From Hypericum androsaemum (lineage: Eukaryota; Streptophyta; Magnoliopsida; Malpighiales; Hypericaceae), in the NCBI GenBank assembly GCA_963995505.1, contig OZ023197.1:5178121-5242120 (forward strand): 64,000 nucleotides of DNA, in the 5' to 3' direction. The notes beneath the pieces were generated by a model. That model made no database searches. It was given only the letters and a program-made list of their open reading frames with translations, and was not told the DNA's origin. The translations under genes were made by a program, and so were the position numbers. Positions 1-10,782 of this stretch are shown here, in pieces (the stretch's first letter is position 1; each line of letters starts with the position of its first letter).

Positions 1-351
1 TTTGGTGACCTAATTCGTTAAGAATGATTAAGTCTGAGGGCGTGTCAAGCCAATTTTTTTTACTAGATTTTTTTATGCGTCACTATACTTTTTAACACAC
101 ATTACACGAGGTCTGAACATGGGTTTATATAGAGGAGCAATCCTAAATTGGTTGTAGATTCCGAAATAAACTAAATAGGAAAACTGATTAAGGCATTGCA
201 GGCAGACTGGCGACTGCTAGTTCACCATTCCTCACAAGTTCTATAGTCCACCCCTTGCGACAGACAATGTATTGGCGACCGCCAATACTACTTGCAACTG
301 CCACTCAACTTGTGATTGCCTACTCTCGCGATCAGGCACTATAACCCAACA
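1..351 (-). repeat. 3' LTR of copia A, cut by the window edge
   Basis: This matches 8730-9066 in order: the tttggtgat block, cgtcactatac, the ggtttatatagagga TATA-like region, and the tract of g-c-g-a-c-c-g-c-c motifs. On the minus strand it begins TGTTGGGTTATAG at 351. It has drifted clearly from the 5' LTR, so the insertion is not recent. Confidence 0.9.
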
Positions 352-361
352 ATCTCCCAGC
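352..361 (-). other. Polypurine tract of copia A
   Basis: On the minus strand GCTGGGAGAT abuts the TGTTGGG start of the 3' LTR, the usual plus-strand primer site of copia elements. Confidence 0.8.
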
Positions 362-610
362 TGGAGACTGATCTCAATACCAGTGACCTCTCACCAAATG
401 AACCTCTTATCTACTCTGACCTCTTCTCAGTTCACTAGGCTACCTGAAGTCATGTTCAGCTTCACCTTCTCCAAGGTAACCACCTTGGTCAACATATCTA
501 CAAGATTCTCACTTTCTTGAATCTTCTCAAATTGCAAGGCCTTCCTCTCCAAGAGACTCCGTATGTAGTGATACCTCAACTCATTGTGCTTAGTTCTTGA
601 GTGGTAATCT
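362..610 (-). other. Degenerate 3' tail of copia A internal region
   Basis: This lies between the polypurine tract and the hAT-like insertion. By position it should hold the end of the RNase H reading frame and 3' leader. I see only weak similarity to the usual end of RNase H and no open frame. The last eight bases (603-610) are the target duplication GGTAATCT of the inserted element. Confidence 0.6.
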
Positions 611-1586
611 TAGGAGTGAGATTCAAACAGCATCAAACCACAAAATCGCATAACCACAAAAAAATAAACCGCAAAAAAACCAAACCGAAGACAGAATTCG
701 GTATGTGGGTGCGGTTTTAACCGAAACTGCATTTATCCGGTACGGTGACGGTTTCGAGTTTTGGGTACCTATATAAATCGCACAGCACCGCACTATCGTA
801 AACGGCGTCTTTTATATTTTTTTATATAGGTTTAGTTTAGATAGAACAAAACGACGTCGTTTGTGATGGGTATAAAATCAATTTTTTTAACCCATCCTCC
901 CCCAACCTAACCAATTTCTCTTCCAGACCTCCCCCTTCCCCTCCAAAAAAAATTAACTTCATGATCCCTTCCCCAATCGTCCGCCCTCCACCCTCCTCCA
1001 GAGTCCAGACCCTTCGCCCATCGCCCCGTCCTACGGCCTCCTCCATCTTCTCCCATTTTGAACCCTAAAACCAAATGTCCAAAACCCCCAATTCTGAAAC
1101 CTTAAATGGTTAAATCCCGCTCTTCCGCCCGCTATTCGACCGCCACCGCTATTATCCGTCTCTTCTATCCGCCCTCTCCGTAAGGTAATCCCTCCATCTC
1201 TCGCCTTCTTTTCTTTTGTTAGTTTATTTTTTAACAAGTTAATGAATTAATTTATAATTTTTATGTTTTGACAGCTAACTCGATTTATTATGGTAAAAAT
1301 CCATTTTTGTTTTCAAAATACTGTCCATGCTTGTCGCTTGATGCTTGTTGATTCTATGTTGTATTTGCTGAGTTGTAGTTGCTGAGTTGTAGTTGATGAA
1401 TTGCTTATTCTGATTCGGTTTGAAACTGCAAACCGCAAATTAACCGCACCAAAACCGCACACCGAATACTGCACGATTTATTGGCAAACCGCACAACCGA
1501 CGGTTTCAATTTTTCAATTTTTTTATGTTGCGGTGCGGTTTAGCTCATAGGGTTGACACCGCTAAACCGCACCGCCCTCACCCTTA
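611..1586. mobile_element. Non-autonomous hAT-like element inside copia A
   Basis: It is framed by a perfect 8-bp duplication GGTAATCT (603-610 and 1587-1594), the length typical of hAT elements. Ends are TAGGAGTGAG and, on the other strand, TAAGGGTGAG. Subterminal parts are rich in inverted copies of aaaccgca/tgcggttt (about 635-760 and 1420-1580), as in many hAT elements. No transposase frame is present. It contains the perfect 14-bp palindrome AAACGACGTCGTTT at 849-862. Insertion lies downstream of the copia A RNase H. Confidence 0.88.
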
Positions 1587-1685
1587 GGTAATCTAGATTT
1601 TTTGCCAAGTGTATCACACTCTGGCTATCACTATGGAGTACACTATCCTTTTGCTCCTTCCCCAATTCACCAAGAAATTTTATAA

Positions 1686-3195
1686 CTATACCATCTCTTT
1701 GATCGCTTCCGTCACTGCCACATACTCACTTTCTGCAGTAGACGAAATCATAATCTTCTGCAACTTAGAAGCCCAGGAGATCGCTGTCCCTTCCAGCGTG
1801 AACACATACCCTGTAGTGCTCCTTCTCCCATCAAAGTCACTAGACCCCAAGTCCGCGTCAGCATGTCCTATCAGCTTCACATCATTGCCCTTAGAACATA
1901 GGGCCTTCTCATCAGTATCCCTCAAGTAACCAAAGATCCACTTCACTGCCATCCAATATTGTTTGCTCGAATTGCTCATGAACTGCTCACTACTCCCACC
2001 ACATGTGCAATGTCTGGCCTTGTACAGACCATCACATACATCAAGCTACCCACTGTTGATGCATAAGAAATCTTCTTCATCTGAGTCTTCTCCGTCTCAA
2101 TTTTAGGCAAGTCCTTGTTAGATAGCTTAAAGTGTACACCCAAGGGTGTACTCATGGATTTGGCATCCTACATATTGAACCTCTTCAACACATTCTTAAT
2201 ATAGCCAGCCTGCGAGAGAAACAGCTTCCCTACTTCTTTGTCTCGCTCAATCCTCTTTTATATGATCTGCTTAGCCTCACCAAATCTTTCATGGTGAAAC
2301 CTCTCAGACAATTGCTTTTTCACCTTACTAGCCTCTCTAGCACTACAGCCTACTATCAACATATTATCAACATAAAATAGGAGAAAGATATAGCTATTGT
2401 CAAACCTCTTGAAGTAGCAACAATGGCCAGCCTCAATCGCACAAACTTAATCTCGTACATGAATCCATCAAACTTCTTGTACCACTGTATATGAGCTTGC
2501 TTTAACCCATACAAGCTCTTCATTAACCTGCACATAAGTCCATTGTTATTTTCCGACAAGTACCCCTCTAGCTGTTCCATGTAGATCTATTACTCTCAAT
2601 CATAATGTAGAAAGGCTTTCTTCACATCCATTTGCTCCAACATCAGATTCTGCAGTAACCATACTCAACATCGTTCGAATAGTGGTTAGCTTCAAAACAT
2701 GAGTGAAAATACTGGTAAATTCAATACCGTATTTCTGCTGTAATTTTTTCACAATCAATCTCGTCTTGTAACGCCTGGTGCCATCCGCCACTTGCTTAAA
2801 TCTATACACCCACTTGTTTTGTGGTACCTTTTTGCCTTTTAGGAGTTGAACCAGCTCCCAAGTCTTGTTACTCCTCAATGACTTCATATCATAATCCATT
2901 GCAAACTTCCAATTGCATACTTGTTCACTCTATTGTGCCTCTGCAAAATCTTTTTGTTCTCCTTCATCTCCAAAAGGAGATAGTAGTTAGCTGGCGAATA
3001 CCTGTCCGGTGACCTACAATGTCTGGTGGATATCCGGTGCGGAACCACTGGCGATGGAGAAACTGGTTCTGCTTTCTCCTCGGCCTCCTGGTCATTCAGT
3101 ACTTTGTTACTCCTACCCAAGTTTGAGATTTCTAACTCTACCACCTTACTGCTAGGACCCACAACATCCGATGCATTCACCTTGTCCTTGTGCAA
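1686..3195 (-). pseudogene. copia A reverse transcriptase and RNase H remnants
   Basis: Four minus-strand frames follow each other: 3195-2884 (linker ending in RH-CRSPDRY type text), 2899-2600 (RT start with N-K-W-V-Y-R-F-K), 2580-2356 (E-Q-L-E-G-Y and S-L-Y-G-L-K-Q-A), and 1979-1686 (RNase H with GHADADLGS and STAESEY). Shifts and stops separate them. Near 2360-2370 the catalytic motif reads Y-V-D-N, a change of the second aspartate. Known family role: copying element RNA to DNA. Here it is inactive. Confidence 0.9.
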
Positions 3196-3523
3196 TACCT
3201 TCTCATTGAATATGACATCTCAACTTTGAATGAATTAGCGATTTCCTTCATCTCAAATCTGAAGCCAAAATCATCTCCTTCTTACCCAATAATCATACAC
3301 TTCATGGACTTAGCATCTAACTTGCTCCTCTCAGTTGCATCAATATGAACATACGCAACACAGCCAAATACACGAAGATAGAAAAGATCAACCTTCTTAC
3401 CACTCCAAGCCTCCTCTGGTATTCTATTCTCCAAAGGGGTTGATGGTCCTTTATTGATTAAGAATGCATCAGTGTTGACTGCATCTACCAAAACATCTTC
3501 GATAGACCACACTTCAATCTCAT

Positions 3524-3979
3524 CATAGTTTTAAAAATTACAGTCTGACCAATAGTCTGATCGGTCAGACCGCGAATAGCCTATGAAAGTAGGTCATTTT
3601 TCAGGATTTATACGGTATCTGGTTAAACTGCCCAAAATCTAGTTGAACTGGGTGGTTCGCACTAGTTTTTAACTCGACCTATCTGGTCTGACCAAATTTT
3701 ATCCAAATCAGTAAAAATTAAAATAAAAAGTCGTATCATATGCTCTATTTCTTCAAATCAACAAAAAAAATAGACTTTATATGTTATAAATTAGTTGATA
3801 TTTATAAAATATGGATTTTGAAACCTATATTTTGACTACTTGGTCTATATATTATCAAATAATAGTAAAGAAATATTATTAAAAAATAGGTAAGACTGGT
3901 GGTCTGACCGATCACACCGGACAACTCGGAGGACGGACCAAAATCTGGGTCCTACCAAAGTTCATCTTTTAAAACTATA
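3524..3979. mobile_element. hAT-type MITE in copia A integrase
   Basis: This 456-bp element has ends CATAGTTTTAAAA and, from the other side, TATAGTTTTAAAA. It is flanked by an exact 8-bp duplication AATCTCAT (3516-3523 and 3980-3987). The interior has inverted gtctgacc/ggtcagac motifs and no coding frame. The 8-bp duplication points to hAT mobilisation. Confidence 0.88.
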
Positions 3980-4037
3980 AATCTCATGGCCATGATCCTC
4001 TCATTAAGTGTCATGTTCATCCTCTCTGTGATGCCAT

Positions 4038-5428
4038 TGATATATGAAAAATTGATAAGCAATTAAACGCACAATCAAATAGTATAGTGAGTAAGTAGGG
4101 TTTCGAACTGATGGTTGAACACAAAATCAATGCAAATAATTATGTGAAGAGGGAAAATTAAAAGATTGTAAAGTTTGCAAGTAAATAAACGAGATCGGAA
4201 ACACAAATAAAAGACGAGTTGTAAATCAATGGAGATAAACGAGCACAATACCCTTATGGACTACCCATCTATGTCGAGACTATGGTTTTTATGAAGTTCT
4301 AACTAGTACCCGAAGTGTTCTAATGCATCTCCTGAACGCTTCCGCTCATTAAGATGACAAAACTAAGCTAGAGTAGTTCATGATTACTAATCAACGCTTT
4401 CGCTCATTAATTAGACCAAGAACTAAACTAAACTCAATTATGAAGTTAACTCCTATCGGGTTATCTCTTAGTATCAAGATTCCTCATTAATACCTTAAGA
4501 CATGTCAATTAACTCTTCCGTTGATTCTAATGCCTTCCGGTCCATTATTATCAACTAGACATCATAATCTAAGTGATCAAGTTAGATTAAGCATTAAGAT
4601 CGTCAATTAACAACTACTACGAAAGATAACCAAACCATAGCTAACATAGACAAGTAATCACATAATTAGGGCATCGTACTCACGAGAGAACTACTCGCTA
4701 AGCATGTTGACAAAGCACAAAAGATTAACGAAGAACATGATAGCAATTAATATAAAGGTAGAGATATAGAAAGCTTAGTCGTGATGATCAAGCTTTGCCA
4801 ATCCTTTCCCCGTAGCTAACTGGAATCACGGCTTTATTAAACTCCAAAGGCTGTCTCAAAAGTACAGAAAAGCACGTCCCCGAACCTAAGAGACTATGGC
4901 ATATATATAGCCAAAAGTTTTACTCGCAATTAGGAAAACCTAGAAGAGGTTAAGCTAAATTGGAAGTCTTGCTGGCCAAGTAATAATATAAAATATTATA
5001 ACTTAAGTCCTAAAGCCGAAACATGAGGCTAAAAGTCGAATATTTTCTTTAGCGGATCCAAAATCACAACTAAATAAGAAGCCTGACTGAAGTTGCATTG
5101 GGCGAACTAACGGTCGCTAGTTGAGTAGCGGCCGCCAGTTCGCATCTTTGTAAATCTCTGTGACTCCCGACTAGCGGCCGCTAGTGAACTAGCGACGGGG
5201 AGCCACTAGCTTCCGCTTGCATCGTTCTGTCGTCCAACCCTTGATCCACGTGCCCACGAACCGCTCCAAATTCCTATCACGATATATTACGAACGGTAAA
5301 AGTCCATTCCATCATACAAAAGCATTAAAACAACCAAAGACTTAACAAAATGGGACTAAAACGAACGGAACGACGACTTAAACATACAAACTACTTAGCA
5401 AATAAATGAGCATTTACGCACTCATCAG
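4038..5428. mobile_element. TG...CA element (probable solo LTR), copy 1
   Basis: This 1391-bp unit starts TGATATATG and ends GCACTCATCA, framed by the 5-bp duplication GCCAT (4033-4037, 5429-5433). TG...CA ends with a 5-bp duplication are the mark of LTR-retrotransposon integration, and no internal coding region is present, so a solo LTR is the best reading. It shares a long conserved body with 5776-7451, 55800-56930 and 32650-33169. A TATA-like run (tatatata) lies near 4905. It contains a perfect 16-bp palindrome around a NotI-type core at 5170-5185. Polarity is not settled. Confidence 0.85.
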
Positions 5429-5775
5429 CCATTCTGCTGGGGGATTCTAGCTATTGTCTTCTTCATGCGAATTCTATTTGCAGCATAGTAATTCTTGAAC
5501 TCCTTGAGCTCGTACTCTCTGCCATTATCCAATCTCAAGCACTTCACCTTAAGACCTGTCTCATTCTCTACAAGGGCTTTCAACTTTCTAAAGGCATCAA
5601 AGACATCAAATTTATGTTTCAGTAAGTAAACTAATACCTTCCTTGTGGAATCATTAATGAAGGTGTAGTATGACGCAACATTCAAGGATGCCACTGGTGT
5701 TAGGTCCCACAAATCACTATAGACCAACTCAAACTTCTGCTTCTTCAGGGACCTGCTACCTCTTAAAAAGCTCAC

Positions 5776-7451
5776 TGACATACGCAAATTTGCTAAACAA
5801 TTTAACGTACAAATAAATAGTATAGTGTATAAGTAAGGTTCTTGAACTGAGAGAGATAGAACATGAAAATTAAAATAATCAATCGTATGTAGCCAAATTG
5901 AAACAAGTTCGTAAAGTAAAGAATGATATGAGGTTGCAAGACAATAAGTAAACTAAGAAATGTAAATAGACGGTTTGTACTTTAATGAAATAAAGAAAGC
6001 ACAATGCTTTTATGGACTACATATCTATGTCAAGATCATAGTTATTTATAAAGTTCTAACTAGTACCCGGAGTGTTCTAGTGCATCCTCCTTACACTTTC
6101 GCTCATTAGGCCGATAAAACTAAGCTAGAATAGTTCACGAATACCAACTAACGCTTTCGCTCATTAATTAGATCGTGAACTAAGCTAAACTCAATTATAA
6201 AGTTAACTCCTCGTGGGTTATCCCTTAGTATCAAGATGTCTCATTAATACCTAAGAATATGTCAATTGATCCTTTCGTTGAATTTAATGCCTTTCGGTCC
6301 ACTATCATCAACTAACATCATAATCTAAGTAATCAAGTTAGATTAAGCATTACGATCATCAATTGACAACTACTACGAAAGATGATCAAACCATAGCCAA
6401 ACATAGATAAGTAATCACATAATTAAAGCATCGTACTCAGAAGAAAAACTACTCACAAGTCATGTTCATACAAGAAGAAAACTTATACAAGAAAATGATA
6501 GAAAATAACATTAAAGAGAGAGATAGAGAAAACTCAAGATGTGGTCAACAGCTTCCTCGAGCATCCTTCTTCAAGCTTCCTTCTAGCATTCCTCCAATGG
6601 TGCTCCTCTTTGGTATTCCTCACAACTCTCGATCTCCAACTATATTCTTCAAAAACTAGATATTCCAAAGAGAGCAATTGCATCCTCTATTTATAGTGAA
6701 TGAGATGAGAGCTTTTTCTTCACTCATCCATCAAAAGAGAAGGTGGATGGATGAATATTCTCTCTTTTGAGTTGGAAAGCCTTTCTTTTGAGTTGGAAAG
6801 CTTCTTTGGATGGTGGAAAGCTCTTTGGAGGTGGAAAACTCTACTTTGGAGATAGAAAGCTCTTCTTTCCAACAAGGAACACCAAGGAGACTTATTTATA
6901 CAAGGCACTCAAGTTTTCAGCCATGTGAAAGAAAGAAAGGCAATCATGGTCCCGTAATGGTTCTTGAATTTTCGGCCAAATTCGTCCAGATTTGCTAGTA
7001 TAATTAAAGCTCGACTTTGGACGTGATTTTTATCCCTTTTGGGCTTCGAATTTGAAGAAACCCATTAGAGACAAATGTGTAGCCCAGGATGTCTTCTTTC
7101 CAGAGCCACGAGCTTGCCTCTATCGGTCTTCAGATGAGAAAGTTATCTGTATTTAAGTCACAAGAGGTCAAACTCACCCACATCTTCGAGTGCCCGATCA
7201 AGCGTCAATCTTTTAGGCCACTCCGATAGACTTCAACACGAACCAATGGTGTACCAACATCCTCCCTCTCATCTCACAAAGGCTTCTAGTGATAAACATG
7301 AAAGAAACACAATAAAAATTAAGAGGTTACACAAAAACAAACATAATACGAAATAAGAGATATTAACATCGAATAACACGTAAACCTACTAGAAACGATA
7401 GGAATTCAATACTAAAACATACGCAAACAATGAATATTTTCACACTCATCA
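5776..7451. mobile_element. TG...CA element (probable solo LTR), copy 2
   Basis: This 1676-bp unit starts TGACATACGC and ends CACACTCATCA, with a 5-bp duplication CTCAC (5771-5775, 7452-7456). It is diverged from copy 1 but collinear over the first 700 bp, including the cgctttcgctcattaat block. It carries its own internal stretch at 6690-6870 with purine-rich repeats of ttttgagttggaaagc type. It sits between the GAG-pre-integrase motif and the integrase core of copia A. Confidence 0.85.
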
Positions 7452-8039
7452 CTCACCATTTTCTGCTTCCCAAGAACACAATCCTCACAAAGATTGACGT
7501 CAACTGTCTTTAAACCTGGTAGCTACCTTTTCAAACATAGCCTATTCATCCCCTTTGTACTCATGTGGCTAATTCGACTATGCCACAGCTCTGCATCGTC
7601 TGCTGTGCCCGCAAGGTCAATGCTATTATGAGTTTTTTTTTGTCTTATACAACATACATTTTGTCAAATCTCGAGCCACTACCATAGCTTCGTTACTGAT
7701 TTTCCATGACCTGCTATCATCTAGATGCTCCACAGAAAGTAAATTTGTCAACTTGGAAATATGTCTCACCCCATTCAACCGCAACATAGACCCATTCAGA
7801 GTGTTGATTCGAACATCCCCACTGTCCACAATCTGCAACGATTCATCATCTGCTAGATAAATCTTATCGAAATCACCTGGGGTATACTGCTTCATCGTCC
7901 CTGCGTCACTACATGAATGGAACGATGCTTTAGAATCCAAGACCCACGCCTCTAATGAACTTTTCATACTCAGGATCAATGCCTCACTGAGATCATCTAT
8001 TGTTGCGTTAGTTGACTTGTCCTCCCTCTTTGGTGGCCA
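7452..8039 (-). pseudogene. copia A protease and GAG-pre-integrase remnant
   Basis: Frame 7979-7626 contains W-V-L-D-S-K-A-S-F-H. This is the retropepsin start, but the expected D-S/T-G-A is changed (Gly to Lys), so the protease would be dead. Further on, I-S-K-L-T-N-L-L-S-V is the usual post-protease text. A second short frame at about 7520-7456 ends C-E-D-C-V-L-G-K-Q-K, the second half of the integrase zinc motif, and is then cut by the TG...CA insertion at 7451. Confidence 0.85.
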
Positions 8040-8621
8040 TCAAAGTGGCCATACTGATCACAATTCCAGTACTAAACCAAGCTTCTATCCTTCTTCGATC
8101 CACTCCTCAATTTGGACTTCAACCTGCTCTGGTTCTTTAACTTTGACCTTGATTCTGACCTCCCCCTATTTTCTACACTCAAAGCTGCACCTGAGACTAC
8201 TCTTGATTCTCTCATGTGAATCTCTTCGCTCATAATTAAATCCCCCACCTCCAAATTAAGCTTTACCTTCTTCGCTGAAGCATTGACTGCAGTTACGGTA
8301 GTGACTGCAGTAACTCAAAGCGTGCACCTTGTTTGCGGCTGCTGACTTCTCGTACATCTCGGACAAAGTCTCCAGCATCTCATTGGTAGTCTTCGATTTT
8401 ACCATATGCAAGGAAACATTCCAGGACAATGACAAGTGCATCACGCTTATCGCCTTCATTTCCAATAGGTTCCAGTCTTCCTCCTTCATGTCTTCAGACT
8501 TCTTCCCACCAAGCAGTTGGTGCAAATTCTTGTTATACAGATAGTCCCATATCTGCATCTTCCAGAACCCGTAGTTCATACTATTGAACTTCTCAACAGG
8601 TGACTTCCCTTCACCCATCAT
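8040..8621 (-). pseudogene. copia A gag remnant
   Basis: From Met at 8621 the frame runs through V-E-K-F-N-S-M-N-Y-G-F-W and L-L-G-G-K-K, the UBN2-type gag domain of copia elements. It then shifts frame near 8290 into a basic segment (8254-8072) followed by a C-D-Q-Y-G-H zinc-knuckle remnant. The role is the virus-like particle shell. The frameshift before the knuckle breaks it. Confidence 0.85.
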
Positions 8622-8649
8622 GACTACTCCCACCGGTCTTAAACCTCGA

Positions 8650-8662
8650 GCTCTAATACCAA
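8650..8662 (-). other. Primer-binding site of copia A
   Basis: On the minus strand TTGGTATTAGAGC follows the LTR end CCCAACA by one base. It is one substitution from the standard initiator-Met tRNA complement of plant copia elements. Confidence 0.85.
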
Positions 8663-8663
8663 T

Positions 8664-9066
8664 TGTTGGGAAATAATAATAGGCCAGCAATCAAGAAGAA
8701 CGAAACAAAATGAAAGAAAGATAGCAATTTGGTGATCCAGTTAATCAATAATGACTACGTCTGGGAGCGTGCCAAGCTAAGGCTTTCCACTAGGTTATTT
8801 GTGCGTCACTATACTTTTTGTCACACATTACATGAGGTCTTACATGGTTTATATAGAGGAATAACCATAAATTGGTTGTAGAGTCTGAAACAAACTAAAC
8901 AGATTAAGGCATCGCCAGGGGGTGCGACCGCCAGTTCACCGTTCCTCATGATTTTTGTACTCCATCCCTTGCGAAAGACAATGTATTGGCGACCACCAAT
9001 ACCACTTCCGACCGCCACTCAACTTGCGATCGCCAGCTCCTGCGATCAGTCTCTATAACCCAAACA
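8664..9066 (-). repeat. 5' LTR of copia A
   Basis: This 403-bp unit reads TGTTGGGAAAT to ACCCAAACA on the plus strand. It holds the ggtttatatagagg TATA-like site near 8850 and repeated gcgaccgcca-type motifs at 8915-9045. A near-identical copy lies at 9764-10167. Confidence 0.9.
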
Positions 9067-9705
9067 TCGCCCACCTTATCCGAGCATTACATGTCACAAT
9101 TGATGAAACTTTTGTACAATCGAGATAATTAAAAATAAAAAGGGAATACAAGATAGAGTCATTACCATAATATTATTCGGCCACTTCGTACCTACATTTC
9201 CTTTTGGACATCATGTTGAAGTTATGAGCTTCTTCCTCTCCTCATTCCTTGGTTCCCTCTTCATTCCTTCATCCTCTGAGTCCCGCACCTTTCCATCTTC
9301 CTGCGTCTACTGCAACGGTCATCTCCAGCGGCTAGTTCACGACCCATTAAGTTCTAACGGCTAGCTTGACCAAAGCCCAACATTCTTAGTTGTATATAGT
9401 TGTTCCCAATTAGCGTAATTAATTAATGTCTTTCTAAAAAAAAAATTAGTGTAATTAATGTATCTTTAGTGACTGAATATATATAATCTTGTAACTTACA
9501 CGAGAAAAATATATTTCAATCATTTCATGCTTTGACACATCATTACAATTCGTGACTTACTCTCCTCTGATGTACCGTCGGCTCGACTTTATTTTATTTT
9601 CTTAACGCGTAAATGTTCTGTGACTTTTCTGACTTGGTACGAGGATCACCGTACGATGATTGACAGTAGGCGTAGGCTGGTGGTGGTCATCGCAAAATCC
9701 AGCTT

Positions 9706-10782
9706 TCCTTCACCCATCATGACTACTCCCACCGGTCTTAAACCTCAAAGCTCTAATACCAATTGTTGGGAAATAATAATAGGCCAGCAATCAAGAAGAA
9801 CGAAATAAAATGAAAGAAAGATAGCAATTTGGTGATCCAGTTAATCAATAATGACTACGTCTGGGAGCCTGCCAAGCTAAGACTTTCCACTAGGTTATTT
9901 GTGCGTCACTATACTTTTTGTCACACATTACATGAGGTCTTACATGGTTTATATAGAGGAATAACCATAAATTGGTTGTAGAGTCTAAAACAAACTAAAC
10001 AGATTAAGGCATCGCCAGGGGGTGGCGACCGCCAGTTCACCGTTCCTCATGATTTTTGTACTCCATCCCTTGCGAAAGACAATGTATTGGCGACCACCAA
10101 TACCACTTCCGACCGCCACTCAACTTGCGATCGCCAACTCCTGCGATCAGCCTCTATAACCCAAACATCGCCCACCTTATCCGAGCATGTCACAATTGAT
10201 GAAACTTTTGTACAATCGAGATAACTAAAAATAAAAAGGGAATACAAGATAGAGTCATTACCATAATATTATTCGGCCACTTCGTACCTACATTTCCTTT
10301 TGGACATCACGTTGAAGTTATGAGCTTCTTCCTCTCCTCATTCCTTGGTTCCCTCTTCATTCCTTCATCCTCGGAGTCCCGCACCTTTCCATCTTCCTGC
10401 GTCTATTGCAACGGTCATCTCCAGCGGCTAGTTCACGACCCATTAAGTTCTAACGGCTAGCTTGACCAAAGCCCAACATTCTTAGTTGTATATAGTCGTT
10501 CCCAATTAGTGTAATTAATTAATGTCTTTCTCAAAAAAAAAATTAGTGTAATTAATGTATCTTTAGTGACTGAATATATATACTCTTGTAACTTACACGA
10601 GAAAAATATATTTCAATCATTTCATACTTTGACACATCTTTTACTCTCCTCTGATTTAACGTCGGCTCGACTTTATTTTCTTAACGCGTAAATGTTCTGA
10701 GACTTTTCTGACGTGGTACGAGGATCACCGTACGATGATTGACAGTAGGCGTAGGCTGGTGGTGGTCATCGCAAAATCCAGC
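9706..10782. repeat. Tandem segmental duplication, copy 2, with a second LTR
   Basis: This repeats gag start, primer site, LTR (9764-10167) and flank, ending gcaaaatccagc at 10782 before unique sequence gtacgc. Small indels separate the copies. For example, copy 1 has an extra cattacaattcgtgac near 9541 and an attac near 9086. The breakpoint inside gag and in non-element flank shows duplication of host DNA rather than a second insertion. Confidence 0.92.

Larger units (their letters stand above)
3282..5771 (-). pseudogene. copia A integrase remnant, split by two insertions
   Basis: The integrase core lies at 5771-5429 (K-K-Q-K-F-E-L-V-Y-S-D start, catalytic region, ending P-Q-Q-N-G). The frame is then cut by the TG...CA element 4038-5428, resumes at 4033-3984 (T-E-R-M-N-M), is cut again by MITE 3524-3979, and continues at 3523-3282 (D-A-V-N-T, W-S-G-K-K, integrase C-terminus). 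Both junctions rejoin in frame once one copy of each target duplication is ignored. This shows the gene was continuous when each insertion arrived. Confidence 0.9.
1..9066 (-). mobile_element. Ty1/copia retrotransposon (copia A), nested and degenerate
   Basis: This is an LTR retrotransposon read right to left. The order on the minus strand is 5' LTR (8664-9066), primer site, gag, protease, integrase, reverse transcriptase, RNase H, polypurine tract and 3' LTR (351 down to the window edge). PR-INT-RT-RH order defines the copia superfamily. The coding part is broken by stops, frameshifts and four insertions: hAT-like 611-1586, MITE 3524-3979 and two TG...CA elements at 4038-5428 and 5776-7451. 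The reverse transcriptase active site reads Y-V-D-N instead of YVDD, so the element is dead. The outer 5-bp target duplication cannot be checked because the left LTR runs off the window. Confidence 0.93.
8605..9703. repeat. Tandem segmental duplication, copy 1 (about 1.1 kb)
   Basis: It runs from the cttcacccatcat block at the start of copia A gag, through the primer site and 5' LTR, into 640 bp of flanking DNA ending gcaaaatccagc. The whole block recurs directly at 9706-10782 with very few differences. Confidence 0.92.
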
